Shown here piece by piece: positions 17,729 to 27,377 of a DNA stretch of 64,000 nucleotides (position 1 is the first letter of the stretch; each line of letters opens with the position of its first letter). This DNA is from Halioglobus japonicus (lineage in GTDB: Bacteria; Pseudomonadota; Gammaproteobacteria; Pseudomonadales; Halieaceae), in contig NZ_CP019450.1 in NCBI RefSeq assembly GCF_001983995.1, positions 992,001-1,056,000 of the forward strand, in the 5' to 3' direction. The position numbers were made by a program, and so were the translations under genes. The notes below the pieces were generated by a model. That model was not told the DNA's origin and ran no database searches. It worked only from the letters and a program-made list of their open reading frames with translations.

Positions 17729-19022
17729 GCCCGGCGGCCTCCTCGCGGCGCTCAAAACTGCGCCCCAGCGCTACGCCGGTGCCCGCCCACAGCAGGGCAA
17801 TGCCAGCGCCAACGCCGGCTGCTGCGCCCAGGCTGAGACCCAGCCCCTGGGTGAGTAGCGTGAACGCCCAGGCGTTAAGCATATCCCCACCCCGGTACAC
17901 CACTATATCGATGACCGGTTTGGCCTTGAACCGGGTCTCGCGATCCACCGCGGTAAACAGCATCTCCCGGGCAGGCCTTGAGACGGCGTAATTACCCACA
18001 CGCCTGACCACCTGAATGGCAATCACCGCTGCCACCGACGGAGCCGCCATAAGCAACAGCATGCCGACACAGATCAGCATGGGGACCGAGGCAAGTGTGA
18101 ACGGCAGCCCCATGCGGGTAGCGATACGCCCTGTGACAAACATCCCGATGATCAGGGTCAGGGCGTTGACCAGCAGATCCACCTGAGCCCAGATCTGGGC
18201 GCGCTCCTCGCGGGTGTAGTCCACCATCAGGTTCTTCAGCTCGAAATAGACAAAGGAACTGATCGATGTATACAGCAGAATGAACACCCCGATGCCGAGC
18301 AGATAGGGGTTCTTCACAAACTCAGCGAAGCCCGCAAAGGGGTTGCCGCCCACGTATTCGAAATCTGTACTACTAGCGTGCACAGTCTGATTGTGTAGTT
18401 CGGTCGACTTCAGGTGTTGCACCCAGATGACCAGAGGCAGTGCCGCGAGAATCACCACGGTTGATATCAGCAGCATGGCGTCCGTGCTACTGGTGCCGGC
18501 CAGCAGCGAGGCAAACGCAGGACCGCCGATCGCGCCAACGCTGGCGCCTGCACCAATAAAGGCAAATAGCCGTTTCGACTGCGGCTGGCTGAAGGTGTCG
18601 GACATAAAGCTCCAGAACACCGAGATGTGGAACAGCGCAAACAGGCTGACCCAGACATAAAAACTCTTATCGACCAGGGTGCGGTCCTCGGCAATTTGGG
18701 TGCCGACATAGAACAGTGCAAACGTCAGGCCGAAGAAGGCATACACGCCGGGAACCAGCTTTTTGACCGAGAAACGGGCTACAGCAGCACCGTAGAGTGA
18801 GACTGCCGCGGCGCTGAAAAAGAACGTAAACGTCCACAGCCAACTCACTTCGGCATCGGTCCAGTCGCTGGCCATGGCATCTCGAACCGGGCGCAGCACG
18901 TAGTACGACGCCATAAGTACCAGTACCAATGAGAATGACGCCAGCGTGGCGCGAACCTCTTCGGGGCGGATGTCGCAGGCGCGGGCCAGCAGTCGCTGCA
19001 GCGCGCTCTCGTTAGCGGCCAT
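17697..19022 (-). CDS. MFS-fold carrier related to nucleotide (ATP/ADP) translocases
   Basis: A 441-residue membrane protein with about 12 hydrophobic segments. SFSLVLVLMASYYVLRPVRD in the first helix and the downstream WTDAEVSWLWTFTFFFSA resemble the NTT/AAA translocase N-terminus (YYVLRPVRD is a hallmark of that group), and SQPQSKRLFAFIGAGASVGAIG sits between helices 4 and 5. Members in free-living bacteria are of unknown substrate, unlike the ATP/ADP exchangers of intracellular parasites. It is translationally coupled to the upstream aldo/keto reductase: that gene's TGA shares a base with this ATG. Confidence 0.78.
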   Translation of the reverse strand: MAANESALQRLLARACDIRPEEVRATLASFSLVLVLMASYYVLRPVRDAMASDWTDAEVSWLWTFTFFFSAAAVSLYGAAVARFSVKKLVPGVYAFFGLTFALFYVGTQIAEDRTLVDKSFYVWVSLFALFHISVFWSFMSDTFSQPQSKRLFAFIGAGASVGAIGGPAFASLLAGTSSTDAMLLISTVVILAALPLVIWVQHLKSTELHNQTVHASSTDFEYVGGNPFAGFAEFVKNPYLLGIGVFILLYTSISSFVYFELKNLMVDYTREERAQIWAQVDLLVNALTLIIGMFVTGRIATRMGLPFTLASVPMLICVGMLLLMAAPSVAAVIAIQVVRRVGNYAVSRPAREMLFTAVDRETRFKAKPVIDIVVYRGGDMLNAWAFTLLTQGLGLSLGAAAGVGAGIALLWAGTGVALGRSFERREEAAGLSAPSSTQSH

Positions 19023-19941
19023 CAGGCGGATAGCGCCTGGAATACGCGCAACATTTCCTCACGCTGTTTGGCGTCCGGCACCGGGCCGACATTGGCACCC
19101 ATATTGTCCGCCATGTGGTGTGCCTTGGACGTGGCTGGAATCAGGCTGGTCACCGCCGGATGGCCAATGATGAACTTCAGGTAGAACTGGCCCCAGCTGG
19201 TGCAGTCGAGATCTTTGGCGACCTCGGGCAGCGCCTGGTTGCTGGATCGCTTGAACAGCGAGCCGCGCTGATAGGGGCGATTAATCATGGTGGCGATACC
19301 GCGGTCCTGGGCCAGTGGCAGCAGAGCGTCTTCAGCGGTGCGGTTGCCGATATTGTAGGTGAACTGGACAAAATCCAGCGGTTCCTTGCGCATGATCTCC
19401 AGCAGAGGTTCGTGGTCGCGGCCGTGCGAGGTGGTAATGCCGATATAGCGAACCTTGCCCTCATCCTTCCACTGTTTGAGCGTGGCCAGTTGGGTCTGCC
19501 AATCGACCAGGTTGTGGACGGCGATCAGGTCGAAATTCTCCACCGCCATGCGTTTTGCAGACAAGTCCATCTGAGCGATACCTTCATCGCGGCCCTCGGT
19601 CCACACCTTGGTTGCGGCGAATACCGAAGGCGAGGCGCTCATGCTTCGCAGTACGTCGCCAACCCGGGATTCGGCCTGGCCGTACATGGGCGACGAATCG
19701 ATGACCGTGCCGCCTCCGGCGAAGAAAGCTTCCATGACTTTGGCGAGGCGAGCTACGGTGGCCTCATCTGCGCCTGCGTCGAAAGTGCGCGAGGTGCCCA
19801 TACCGATGACGGGTATGGTCTCTCCTGTGCTGGGAATAGGGCGAACAATAGTGGCGGGGCCGCGCCGGAGACCGGGAAAGGCAGCGCCGCCATGGCCGCC
19901 AGTGAGGCTCCAAATTTGACTGCGTTTCTGCGAGTGATCAT
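19022..19941 (-). pseudogene. Aldo/keto reductase with Tat signal peptide, single frameshift
   Basis: Starting at ATG 19941 (AAGGA upstream) the product opens with a twin-arginine signal, MITRRNAVKFGASLAAMAAL, then shifts frame at the G-run 19856-19859 and continues as TIVRPIPSTGETIPVIGMGT. One added base joins them into a protein of about 306 residues. The AKR tetrad is visible: Asp and Tyr in DSSPMYG, Lys in ATKVW, His in IAVHNL. The twin-arginine leader would export the folded enzyme to the periplasm, an unusual place for a NADPH enzyme but a known subgroup. Downstream it is coupled to the carrier gene. Confidence 0.78.
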
Positions 19942-20204
19942 GCGTTGGGTTCCTTGCGGATATAGAGACAGTGTTCCAGCCCCCCAGGCGACGGTCAAGC
20001 GACTGCCCTGGGCACACCAGGGCATGGTTTTATGCCAGGCCGTAGTGGTTGTCTGTGTTGACGGGGAAAATGTCCTGGACTCTGACCACCGGCACCGAAA
20101 GAAAGTTCACTGCCTGCTCGCAGAATCCTGGCGACGTAAAAAAGGTGTAATGGAAGGCACCACTACTATACTGCTTAAAAGCGATTGATCATTGTTTGTT
20201 ATGC

Positions 20205-20220
20205 GGGGCTTTGGAGCCCC
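20205..20220 (+). promoter_or_regulatory. Hairpin in the leader of the yiaW-like operon
   Basis: GGGGCT, TTGG loop, AGCCCC forms a 6-bp GC stem 18 bases before the start codon at 20238, just upstream of the ribosome site. It could be the terminator of a short upstream transcript or a leader structure. A TATACT at 20167-20172 is a possible -10 box, with no good -35. Confidence 0.35.
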
Positions 20221-20237
20221 TATTGTTGGAGTGATAC

Positions 20238-20522
20238 ATGCTGGAAATTTTCGCACTGATTGTGCTGGGTGTGCTTGTGGCCACGGCTATATGGCTGGTG
20301 GTAACCATTGGCAATATCCCGGGGAATATGGCGCGGGCGGTCAATCATCCCCAGGCCGACGCCATTTCGGTATTGGCGTGGATCGGTTTGCTTACGCTTG
20401 GACTGGGCTGGTTTATCGCGTTGGTCTGGGCAAAGACCAAACCGGTATTTGCCACGGCCGAGCTTGAACAACGCGTGGCGGAACTGGAGCGTCAGATGGA
20501 GCAGAAGGAGCCGGCCGCATGA
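20238..20522 (+). CDS. DUF3302 (YiaW family) small inner-membrane protein
   Basis: A 94-residue protein with two transmembrane segments (about residues 2-24 and 44-64) and a charged coiled C-terminus, [18 protein letters not shown]. Size, helix pattern and its position right before an HlyD-type protein match YiaW, the small partner of YiaV in enterobacteria. The ATG of yiaV overlaps its TGA (ATGA), so the two are co-translated. The likely role is assembly or support of a membrane-fusion efflux or envelope complex. Confidence 0.82.
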   Translation: MLEIFALIVLGVLVATAIWLVVTIGNIPGNMARAVNHPQADAISVLAWIGLLTLGLGWFIALVWAKTKPVFATAELEQRVAELERQMEQKEPAA

Positions 20523-21511
20523 TTGCTTTTATATCCATTTGCTATGCGTTGCTCTACATCCTGATATTTAACAAGCTGGGTATCCTCAAAAAAACCATCG
20601 GCAACATCGCAGCATTCGCCGGTGTGGGGGTGGTGTTGATCGCCAGTATTGTCTTCATGTGGTACACCTTTGCGCCGATAAGCTCCGATGCGCGTATGTT
20701 CAGGTTTATTATTCCGATCGTGCCCAATGTGCGCGGCGAGGTCGTTGAAGTGCCGGTCCAGCCCAATACGCCGCTGAAGCGCGGAGAGGTGTTGTTTCAG
20801 ATCGATCCGGAGCCATTTGAGATCAATGTTCGCCAATTGGAAGCGCAAGTAGCCCGTCACCAGGCGGAGAGGCGCCTCGCTCAGGTTAATGTGGAGCGTG
20901 CGGAGAAGTTGCTGCAGGTGCAGTCCGCCGCCCAGATCGATGTCGATACCTGGACGGCGAACCGGGATATTGCCGATGCCGCCATTCAAAGCGCTGAGGC
21001 GCAATTGGATAATGCGCGCTGGCAGTTGGGTGAAACGACCGTCACGGCCCCCTATGATGGCTACGTTGTGAATCTCCAGTTGCGCCCTGGCGGGGTGGTG
21101 ACAACCATACCGCTGGCATCACCGATGGCGTATGTGTCGACAGAATCGAGCATGGTATTGGCCAGTTTCAGTCAGAGTGCGGTACGCAGAATAGCGGTGG
21201 GTGACGCTGCTGACGTGGTATTTACCAATGTCCCCGGGCGCACGTTCTCGGGTACGGTTGAGCGCATAGTCGGTGCCAGCAGCGGTTCGCAGTTCGCGGC
21301 GTCAAGTCAGCTGCCAACGTTGACTGGGGCCCCGGCAAATGATCGTTGGGCCGTTCTGGTGGACTTGGATGACAAAGAGTTTGCGCAGCAATTAGCTCAG
21401 GGCGCCGGTGGTGCAGTAGCTATCTATACATCTGCGGGTAAACCGGTCCACGTCGTCAGTAAAGTGGCCGTACGGATGAAAGCCTGGCTGGGATACCTGA
21501 CCTCTCCCTGA
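20519..21511 (+). CDS. HlyD/EmrA-type membrane fusion protein (YiaV-like)
   Basis: A 330-residue periplasmic adaptor anchored by N-terminal helices (residues 1-60). The split lipoyl domain is recognisable as [20 protein letters not shown] and [21 protein letters not shown], separated by a helical hairpin rich in Glu, Arg and Gln (about 100-165), and the beta-barrel domain follows ([20 protein letters not shown]). No cognate MFS or ABC pump is adjacent, as is also true for yiaV. It is in an operon between yiaW and the antiporter gene. Confidence 0.85.
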   Translation: MIAFISICYALLYILIFNKLGILKKTIGNIAAFAGVGVVLIASIVFMWYTFAPISSDARMFRFIIPIVPNVRGEVVEVPVQPNTPLKRGEVLFQIDPEPFEINVRQLEAQVARHQAERRLAQVNVERAEKLLQVQSAAQIDVDTWTANRDIADAAIQSAEAQLDNARWQLGETTVTAPYDGYVVNLQLRPGGVVTTIPLASPMAYVSTESSMVLASFSQSAVRRIAVGDAADVVFTNVPGRTFSGTVERIVGASSGSQFAASSQLPTLTGAPANDRWAVLVDLDDKEFAQQLAQGAGGAVAIYTSAGKPVHVVSKVAVRMKAWLGYLTSP

Positions 21512-21526
21512 GGTCATAGGTTCAGA

Positions 21527-22711
21527 ATGTACTCACTTCTGGCCGTCATTTGCCTCCTGGTTTTTCTGTTCAGCCTTGTCGCGAAGCGGGCTGAACGGTC
21601 TATGTTTACCGGTCCCATTCTGTTTCTGCTTGCGGGAATGTTGCTGGGTGAGGCGGGTGCAGGTTGGGTGTCGCCGCAGATTACCCCTGATGTACTGCGC
21701 GTGCTGGCGGACATTACGCTGGCGCTGTTGCTGTTTGCCGATGGTGCTCACTCGGATCGGGCATCGTTGCGCGATCACGCCCAGTTGCCTGTGCGTATGT
21801 TGGCCATTGGTATTCCCGGCTCCATCTTGTTGGGTGTGGCCGTGGGTATTGTGCTACTGCCGGCATTTGATCTCTGGCAGCTGGCCATTATGGCGACAGC
21901 GCTGGCCGCGACGGATGCAGCCCTGGGCAAATCGGTCGTCTCTGATCCCCGTGTTCCCACGTATATCCGCTCCACCCTGAATGTCGAGAGCGGTCTCAAT
22001 GATGGGCTGTGCGTGCCCATCCTGCTGGTGTTCATTGCCCTCAGCCAATCACATCATGGCGATGAGCCAGGCATGATAGCGCTTGCGCTAACAGCCCAGG
22101 AAATTGGCATCGGCCTGCTGGTAGGGCTGACCGTGGCAGGCCTGGGTTTTCAGTTGATTGCCCTTGCGAAAGCACGTGGGTTCATCAACAGTCTCTGGAA
22201 GCGGGTGCCCACGGTTATGTTGGCGTTACTGTGCTTCGCTCTGACTCAGTCGCTGCACGGTAGTGGCTACATCGCCGCTTTCTCTGGCGGATTGCTGTTT
22301 GGGCATCTGGCACGCCAGCGAGTGCATCACATGGTGGTGGATGCTGAGGGAATAGGCGAAGTCCTGGGGTTGACCACCTGGTTCCTGTTTGGTGCTGCGG
22401 TTGTACCTATCGTCTCCCAGCGGCTCAGTTGGGACGTGGTGGCCTATGCACTTTGCTGCCTGACCTTTGTACGTATGGTGCCTGCGCTGGTGTCTCTCAT
22501 CGGCAGTGGCGTGAGTATGAAGCACGCTTTATTCATGGCCTGGTTTGGGCCCCGTGGGCTGGCTAGTATCGTCTTCGCGATAATTATTCTTCACGAGCAG
22601 GTCAAAGAGGGCGATGACATAGCAGTGATCATCGCCTGCACGATATTCCTCAGCGTGATTCTGCACGGTTTAAGCGCTGCTCCATTGGCGCATAGATTTA
22701 CCAAGTCCTGA
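21527..22711 (+). CDS. Na+/H+ (cation/proton) antiporter, CPA1/NhaP type
   Basis: A 394-residue inner-membrane carrier with 12-13 hydrophobic segments. The transport-core motif is NVESGLNDGLCVP (the ND of the CPA1 family) in helix 6, and the helix-5 TDP motif reads ATDAALGK, with Ala where most members have Pro. LFMAWFGPRGLASIVFA is the conserved helix-11 region. There is no long cytoplasmic C-terminal domain. It follows yiaV by 15 bases. Probable function is Na+ or K+ extrusion against H+, useful in a marine cell. Confidence 0.87.
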   Translation: MYSLLAVICLLVFLFSLVAKRAERSMFTGPILFLLAGMLLGEAGAGWVSPQITPDVLRVLADITLALLLFADGAHSDRASLRDHAQLPVRMLAIGIPGSILLGVAVGIVLLPAFDLWQLAIMATALAATDAALGKSVVSDPRVPTYIRSTLNVESGLNDGLCVPILLVFIALSQSHHGDEPGMIALALTAQEIGIGLLVGLTVAGLGFQLIALAKARGFINSLWKRVPTVMLALLCFALTQSLHGSGYIAAFSGGLLFGHLARQRVHHMVVDAEGIGEVLGLTTWFLFGAAVVPIVSQRLSWDVVAYALCCLTFVRMVPALVSLIGSGVSMKHALFMAWFGPRGLASIVFAIIILHEQVKEGDDIAVIIACTIFLSVILHGLSAAPLAHRFTKS

Positions 22712-22715
22712 CGAA

Positions 22716-22732
22716 GCCAGCGAACTGCTGGC
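22716..22732. terminator. Small hairpin between convergent antiporter and MscK genes
   Basis: GCCAGC, GAACT loop, GCTGGC is a perfect 6-bp stem 5 bases after the antiporter stop, with no T-run. A weak terminator candidate only. Confidence 0.3.
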
Positions 22733-22760
22733 GCTGTATGCGCAGTTATGGTCCGCTGAT

Positions 22761-25700
22761 CTATGAGGTTTCCTTGGCGAGGCGAATTTCGAGCGGTTTC
22801 AAGGTGTCCAGATGAACATCCCGCTGCGGGAAGGAAATGACAATACCCGCTGCGTTGAACTTGTCATTAATGATAGTGCGCAGCTCGGTCCAGGCGCGTG
22901 GACGTTCTTCCGGCACGTAGCAGCGCAACCAGAGCAGCAGCGAATTGTCGCCGAAGTCCTCAAAGGTGGCAGTGGGCTCTGGCTCAGTTTGTACCAGCGG
23001 TACCTCGCGAGCGGCTTCCAGCATCAAGTCCATGGCTTTGCGAACATCCGTTCCATAGGCTACACCGACGGGAATCACCACCCTTACATTGGATTCCGAC
23101 AACGACCAGTTAATTACCGGCGTGGTGATCAGTTCCTTGTTGGGAATAAGATGTTCCTTGCCTTCGAAGGTCTGCAAAACTGTGGCTCGAGCGTTAATGC
23201 TCTTCACCGTACCTTCGGCGCCGCCAACACTGATAATGTCGCCTACCCTCACGGGCCGTTCGAAAAGTACAATCAGGCCGCTGATAAAGTTGGCAACAAT
23301 TTCCTGCAGGCCAAAGCCAATACCTACACCCAGGGCGGCCACCAGCCACTGCAATTGCGACCAGTCCCAGCCCACCGTCGCGAGGAACATTGAGACGCCG
23401 ATGGCAACAACGGTGTATTGCATAATAATGCTGCTGGCGTAACGCGCGCTGGCGCTAACGTCGACCCACTCCAGCAGGAATAAGGTGACTAACGACGGAA
23501 GGTGCTTGGCGACCAGTGCGGTCACCACCAGAATGAAGATGCCTACCACGAGATCCATCAGAGTGACGGTGCGCAGGGCGCCCGTTGGATCAGCGGGATC
23601 ATCCACTTGCCAGAGTCCCACGGAGTCGAGCAGGATGGAGCCCGGCAAACTCGGAGACCAGATAATCCACAGGCCAGTGCCCAGCGCGACGAATCGGATC
23701 AGCATTAGCAGCTTGTCGTGTGCTTCTGACAGCGATTCCACATCCACCAGGTCGTCGATTTCCAGGTCGGTTTCATCACCGTCCTCTTCCCTGGCGCGCA
23801 GCTCTTCCTTGGCTTTGCGCTCCAGGCGCGCACGGAGGATGAGCAGTGCGCGCTCGAAAATATCGTTGAAGATTTTGACTGCGAAGACCAGCACGATGCT
23901 GAGGATGATGGCGTCCAGGTAGATCTTGGCGGCAAACAACAATCCCAGGGTGAGCATGCCGAGGGTGATGGCGGGCAGCAGTATCATGAGGCGCAGGAAG
24001 ACGCGCAGGTTGCGGTTGTCGTGAAAAAGAGGGTCGCGAAGCAGCCGTAAACTGATGGTAATAATCGTAGTGGCTACGGCCGCCGTTGAGGTGGCCCCCA
24101 GTGGGCCGCCGCTGGATGCCGAATCCAGTTTCAGCATAATGGTTTCGACCAGCAGGGCAATAAGAATCAGGGGGCCAGACCAGCGCAGTTCTTTGCGTAA
24201 CACTTCCAGCATACGCGCGTCCCATTTCAGGAAGCGCCGGCCAATGCCCATGGGGCTGAGCAGTTCCTTCACCAGTAACAGGGCATACAGCCCGACCGCC
24301 ACGAACTGCAGGGCAGGCGCGAGCGCCTCATACAATGAACTGGTTTGTGGGAGCTGATAGAGGAACGCGCTGGCGATGTAGACGGCGAGCGGTATCGGCA
24401 GCACCAGCAGAGCGACGAGGCAAAGGCAAAGGAGAATGTTGCTCAGGGTTTCTGCGTTGAGCAGCGCCGGTTGAGCCAGACGGCCGTTGTATATCGATTT
24501 AAGGGGCCTGTGCAGGGCAATGACGGCGAACAGTAGCGCGAGTAATACCGACCCCCAGTCGTGAATCTGATAGCCGCGCAGAAGCACGCCTGGGAGATTA
24601 AGCCAATCGTCTACTGACGAAACGCTAGCCATCTGGTTGATCAGGGCGCCTGCACCGATGAAATTAAAGTTGCGCACCCACATCAGGTTGCCAACCAGAA
24701 AGCGTTGAAAATCATTGGCGACCAGAATGAGGTTGCTGGCAGACTCGTTGTTGTTGAGCAGGTTCTGGATGAGATCGCGCAGCGAGTTGAGATTACTCTC
24801 AACCAACTGACGGCGCTGATCGATCATTTGAATGACGAGTTCGCGACTCTCGGTATCGTCTGGCGATAGTGTCGCGAGAATCTCGGAGTTGTAGTCGCGA
24901 CTGCCGATAATTTTGCGCAACTCTTCGTCATAGTCGATGTAGTAGAGTGACAAATTAGCCACCCGGTCATTGTTGTTGCGCACCTGACGTCGAATACTGT
25001 CTATGTTGGGTAGGCTCTCGAGCATCTGGATCATGACCCGACCGAGAATCTCCTTGCGCCCGGCCACATCCAGCCGACGTTTCATGAGCGAGTAATCTGA
25101 TTCCATGCTCTCCAGCTGACGCTTGATCGCGTCCCCCTTGGAGACCGCCTCATCGTTATCGAGAGCGTGCTCGCGAGCTCGCTCAGCGAGCACGCGATTG
25201 TGTGCGGCAAATTCGCGCAGCTGCGGCGCCAGGCTGCTGATCTGTTCTTCCAGCTCGGTGGTGGTCACCACCTCTTCTTCAGCGGCTTTACTGCGGGCAC
25301 TCTCTGCGGCAGTGCGCAAGGCAGCCAGTTCCTGGTCTGCGACTTCGAGGTCGTATGACACTTTCGCTGATTCCGCGGACCCGATCTCCATGCGGGCCGG
25401 GCGCGTCAGCAGGTCAACTTGTAACCTGTGTTGTTCCGCATGCAACGCCTGGTCGCGAGCGCTACGCAGCGCGTTTTTTACGCGCTCTTCCAGCGTATCA
25501 CCGGTCATGTTGGGTGCTGCGGCGTTCTGGGTCAGCAGGCCCTTGAGTTCCGTGAGGCGGTTCTGAATGTTCTCGCGTTGCTGCGGCCACTCGTCCAGTT
25601 CCGTGCGCAACTCGTCGCGACGCTGGGCGAGGCTGCTGCGGCTGGCCTCTAACAGCGTAACTTCGCTTTCCAGTTGTTCGAGCGTCGCATCAGCTGGCAC

Positions 25701-26039
25701 CAGGCTATCCGAGTCAGTTGCTTCACTGCGTAACGCATCCAAGGCGCGCTTGAGGCGCTCGGCCTCTTCGGGGGCGGACTTGGCCAAAGCATTGAGTTGC
25801 TCGGCCTGCTCGGTATTGCTCTGTGCGTCTCGGAGCTGTTGCTGGGCGGCCTCTAGCTGGGTGGTGAACTGGGTTTTGGCCTCATCGCCCAGCGCAGTGT
25901 CCAGATTTACCTGATCGATTAACGCGGTGAGTTTGTCCTGAGTGATTGGCGCTGGCTCGCTGGTTTGCTGCGCATTGACACTGATGGCCAACAGGCACAG
26001 AAATACCAGGTGTGCAAAGCTCCATTGCAAGCGTGTCAT
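22761..26039 (-). CDS. Large mechanosensitive ion channel, MscK/YjeP type
   Basis: A 1092-residue channel of the MscS superfamily. A signal peptide (ending about residue 24, VNAQQ) is followed by a long periplasmic coiled-coil region (about 30-480, many Glu/Gln/Arg heptads), about 8 transmembrane helices (about 490-830), an acidic cytoplasmic loop (EEDGDETDLEIDD) and the MscS core. In the core LGVGIGFGLQEIVANFISG is the pore helix and RPVRVGDIISVGGAEGTVKS the start of the beta domain. It opens under membrane tension to release solutes on osmotic downshift. It lies 28 bases after a TAXI binding-protein gene, most likely co-transcribed. Confidence 0.92.
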   Translation of the reverse strand: MTRLQWSFAHLVFLCLLAISVNAQQTSEPAPITQDKLTALIDQVNLDTALGDEAKTQFTTQLEAAQQQLRDAQSNTEQAEQLNALAKSAPEEAERLKRALDALRSEATDSDSLVPADATLEQLESEVTLLEASRSSLAQRRDELRTELDEWPQQRENIQNRLTELKGLLTQNAAAPNMTGDTLEERVKNALRSARDQALHAEQHRLQVDLLTRPARMEIGSAESAKVSYDLEVADQELAALRTAAESARSKAAEEEVVTTTELEEQISSLAPQLREFAAHNRVLAERAREHALDNDEAVSKGDAIKRQLESMESDYSLMKRRLDVAGRKEILGRVMIQMLESLPNIDSIRRQVRNNNDRVANLSLYYIDYDEELRKIIGSRDYNSEILATLSPDDTESRELVIQMIDQRRQLVESNLNSLRDLIQNLLNNNESASNLILVANDFQRFLVGNLMWVRNFNFIGAGALINQMASVSSVDDWLNLPGVLLRGYQIHDWGSVLLALLFAVIALHRPLKSIYNGRLAQPALLNAETLSNILLCLCLVALLVLPIPLAVYIASAFLYQLPQTSSLYEALAPALQFVAVGLYALLLVKELLSPMGIGRRFLKWDARMLEVLRKELRWSGPLILIALLVETIMLKLDSASSGGPLGATSTAAVATTIITISLRLLRDPLFHDNRNLRVFLRLMILLPAITLGMLTLGLLFAAKIYLDAIILSIVLVFAVKIFNDIFERALLILRARLERKAKEELRAREEDGDETDLEIDDLVDVESLSEAHDKLLMLIRFVALGTGLWIIWSPSLPGSILLDSVGLWQVDDPADPTGALRTVTLMDLVVGIFILVVTALVAKHLPSLVTLFLLEWVDVSASARYASSIIMQYTVVAIGVSMFLATVGWDWSQLQWLVAALGVGIGFGLQEIVANFISGLIVLFERPVRVGDIISVGGAEGTVKSINARATVLQTFEGKEHLIPNKELITTPVINWSLSESNVRVVIPVGVAYGTDVRKAMDLMLEAAREVPLVQTEPEPTATFEDFGDNSLLLWLRCYVPEERPRAWTELRTIINDKFNAAGIVISFPQRDVHLDTLKPLEIRLAKETS

Positions 26040-26067
26040 CCCGTTACTCCTGTGTCCGGGCCACCTG

Positions 26068-27264
26068 TCAGTCCCGGTTGAGTTCTGACCTGGCTGTGGC
26101 TAGCAGGTCTGTGAAAATACGAAAGCTTTCATTGGCAGACAGGCGTTCCTTGACCAGTAAATCAAACGCCTCCTGTTCCAGTGTGTCCAGTTCGCCGAGG
26201 CGTTCCGTGACCGATCTGGAGGCGTCCTGCCGAATATCCATGATTCGAGTATAGAATACGTCAATCCGATCTTTCTTCGTTCGCTCGCGCCAACGTGCAA
26301 ACGCCAGAGATGCTGAGATCAGCAGGAACGATACATATACCAGCATGTTGATAGTTTCGGCGTACCTTTCGATAAATCCAGGGTTGTCTCGCTCAAAGTA
26401 GGCGCGAGCCCCGCGGTGCAGCGGAAAACTGAGGTCCAGGGGGTCGAAGGATTCGTTGATGCCGGCAAACAAGTGAGGTGCAATGGCGGTGAAGCGTGGT
26501 TTCTGCTCCAGAAACGTGCGCGTCAGTTCGTAGATGCTGGCCTCAGAGACATCCTTGCGGGCGATGAGCAGGGTGTCGACGGCGACTGTGGCAATGTCGG
26601 TTTCGTTGCCTGGCAGATCATAGGTTAGCGCCGGTATGGTTTTGGGCTTCATGTTTGGTGCAGTGTAGCCGATACCTTCTTTGTAGAACTTGCCCTGCGG
26701 GTTTAGTTCATTATCCAGCGATACCAGTGAGTAGCCGGGTGTGGCCCAGGGGGTGTTGCTGGGGTCGATGGGGCCGAAGTACACGATGATGTCTGTGGTG
26801 CCGGGGTCAAAGGCTTCGCTGATCGTGTACTGGTCTGGTGTCAGCCCCATGCGATGGGTGACCAGTTCGATAAAGCGGATGCCGGCAGCGGAGCGATTGG
26901 CAACATAGAAATCTGCCCCGTTGAGTGGGTTGCCCAGGTCTTCAGGCTCGAGGTCATCCCGGGCGAGTATATGCAGGACACTTTCGAATACGGGTAGCAC
27001 CGTGCGTAAGCCTTCAACAAAGGGCGTACTGTTTTCGAGGAGTGCGAGATCGGCAAGGTCAGAGGTGAGCGCGTCCACCGACGATGTTCCCGGCGGCGCC
27101 TCCGCCGGAATAAGCGTCAGTTTTGATTGGTCTTCGAAGATGGCGTGGACCGCGTCTGAATCGAATTGACGGTATTCGGCGATGAGTATGCGGGCAGAGC
27201 CCACGGTGGTGTCACAGCTGATCAGCAAAAGCGTGGCTAGCAGCAAGAGGGCGCGATAAGTCAT
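26068..27264 (-). CDS. TAXI-family TRAP-type solute-binding lipoprotein with C-terminal membrane anchor
   Basis: A 398-residue protein with a lipoprotein signal (LLLISC, Cys17) and a TAXI-type periplasmic domain: STPFVEGLRTVLPVFESVLHI, ADFYVANRSAAGIRF and AVDTLLIARKDVSE. Unlike ordinary binding proteins it has a transmembrane helix near residue 310-328 (INMLVYVSFLLISASLAF) and a charged cytoplasmic tail of about 65 residues, so ligand binding could be signalled inward. No TRAP permease (DctM-type) gene is near. It is the upstream partner of the MscK channel. Ligand unknown. Confidence 0.85.
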   Translation of the reverse strand: MTYRALLLLATLLLISCDTTVGSARILIAEYRQFDSDAVHAIFEDQSKLTLIPAEAPPGTSSVDALTSDLADLALLENSTPFVEGLRTVLPVFESVLHILARDDLEPEDLGNPLNGADFYVANRSAAGIRFIELVTHRMGLTPDQYTISEAFDPGTTDIIVYFGPIDPSNTPWATPGYSLVSLDNELNPQGKFYKEGIGYTAPNMKPKTIPALTYDLPGNETDIATVAVDTLLIARKDVSEASIYELTRTFLEQKPRFTAIAPHLFAGINESFDPLDLSFPLHRGARAYFERDNPGFIERYAETINMLVYVSFLLISASLAFARWRERTKKDRIDVFYTRIMDIRQDASRSVTERLGELDTLEQEAFDLLVKERLSANESFRIFTDLLATARSELNRD

Positions 27265-27377
27265 TCGCTAAGTGTAGGCCAAAGGCTTGTTTAGCGAAAC
27301 GCAGTGTCGGCGCCATGGCCAAGCTCAGTGTTCTATGCTGATAGAGCGCAAAGTGGGAAGCTCAAAGGAGGCTACTC

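Noticed and set aside
20019..20204. Open plus-strand frame running through the Tat aldo/keto reductase into 20188
   Set aside because: It is antisense to the reductase for most of its length and the free part lacks motifs or a start with a ribosome site.
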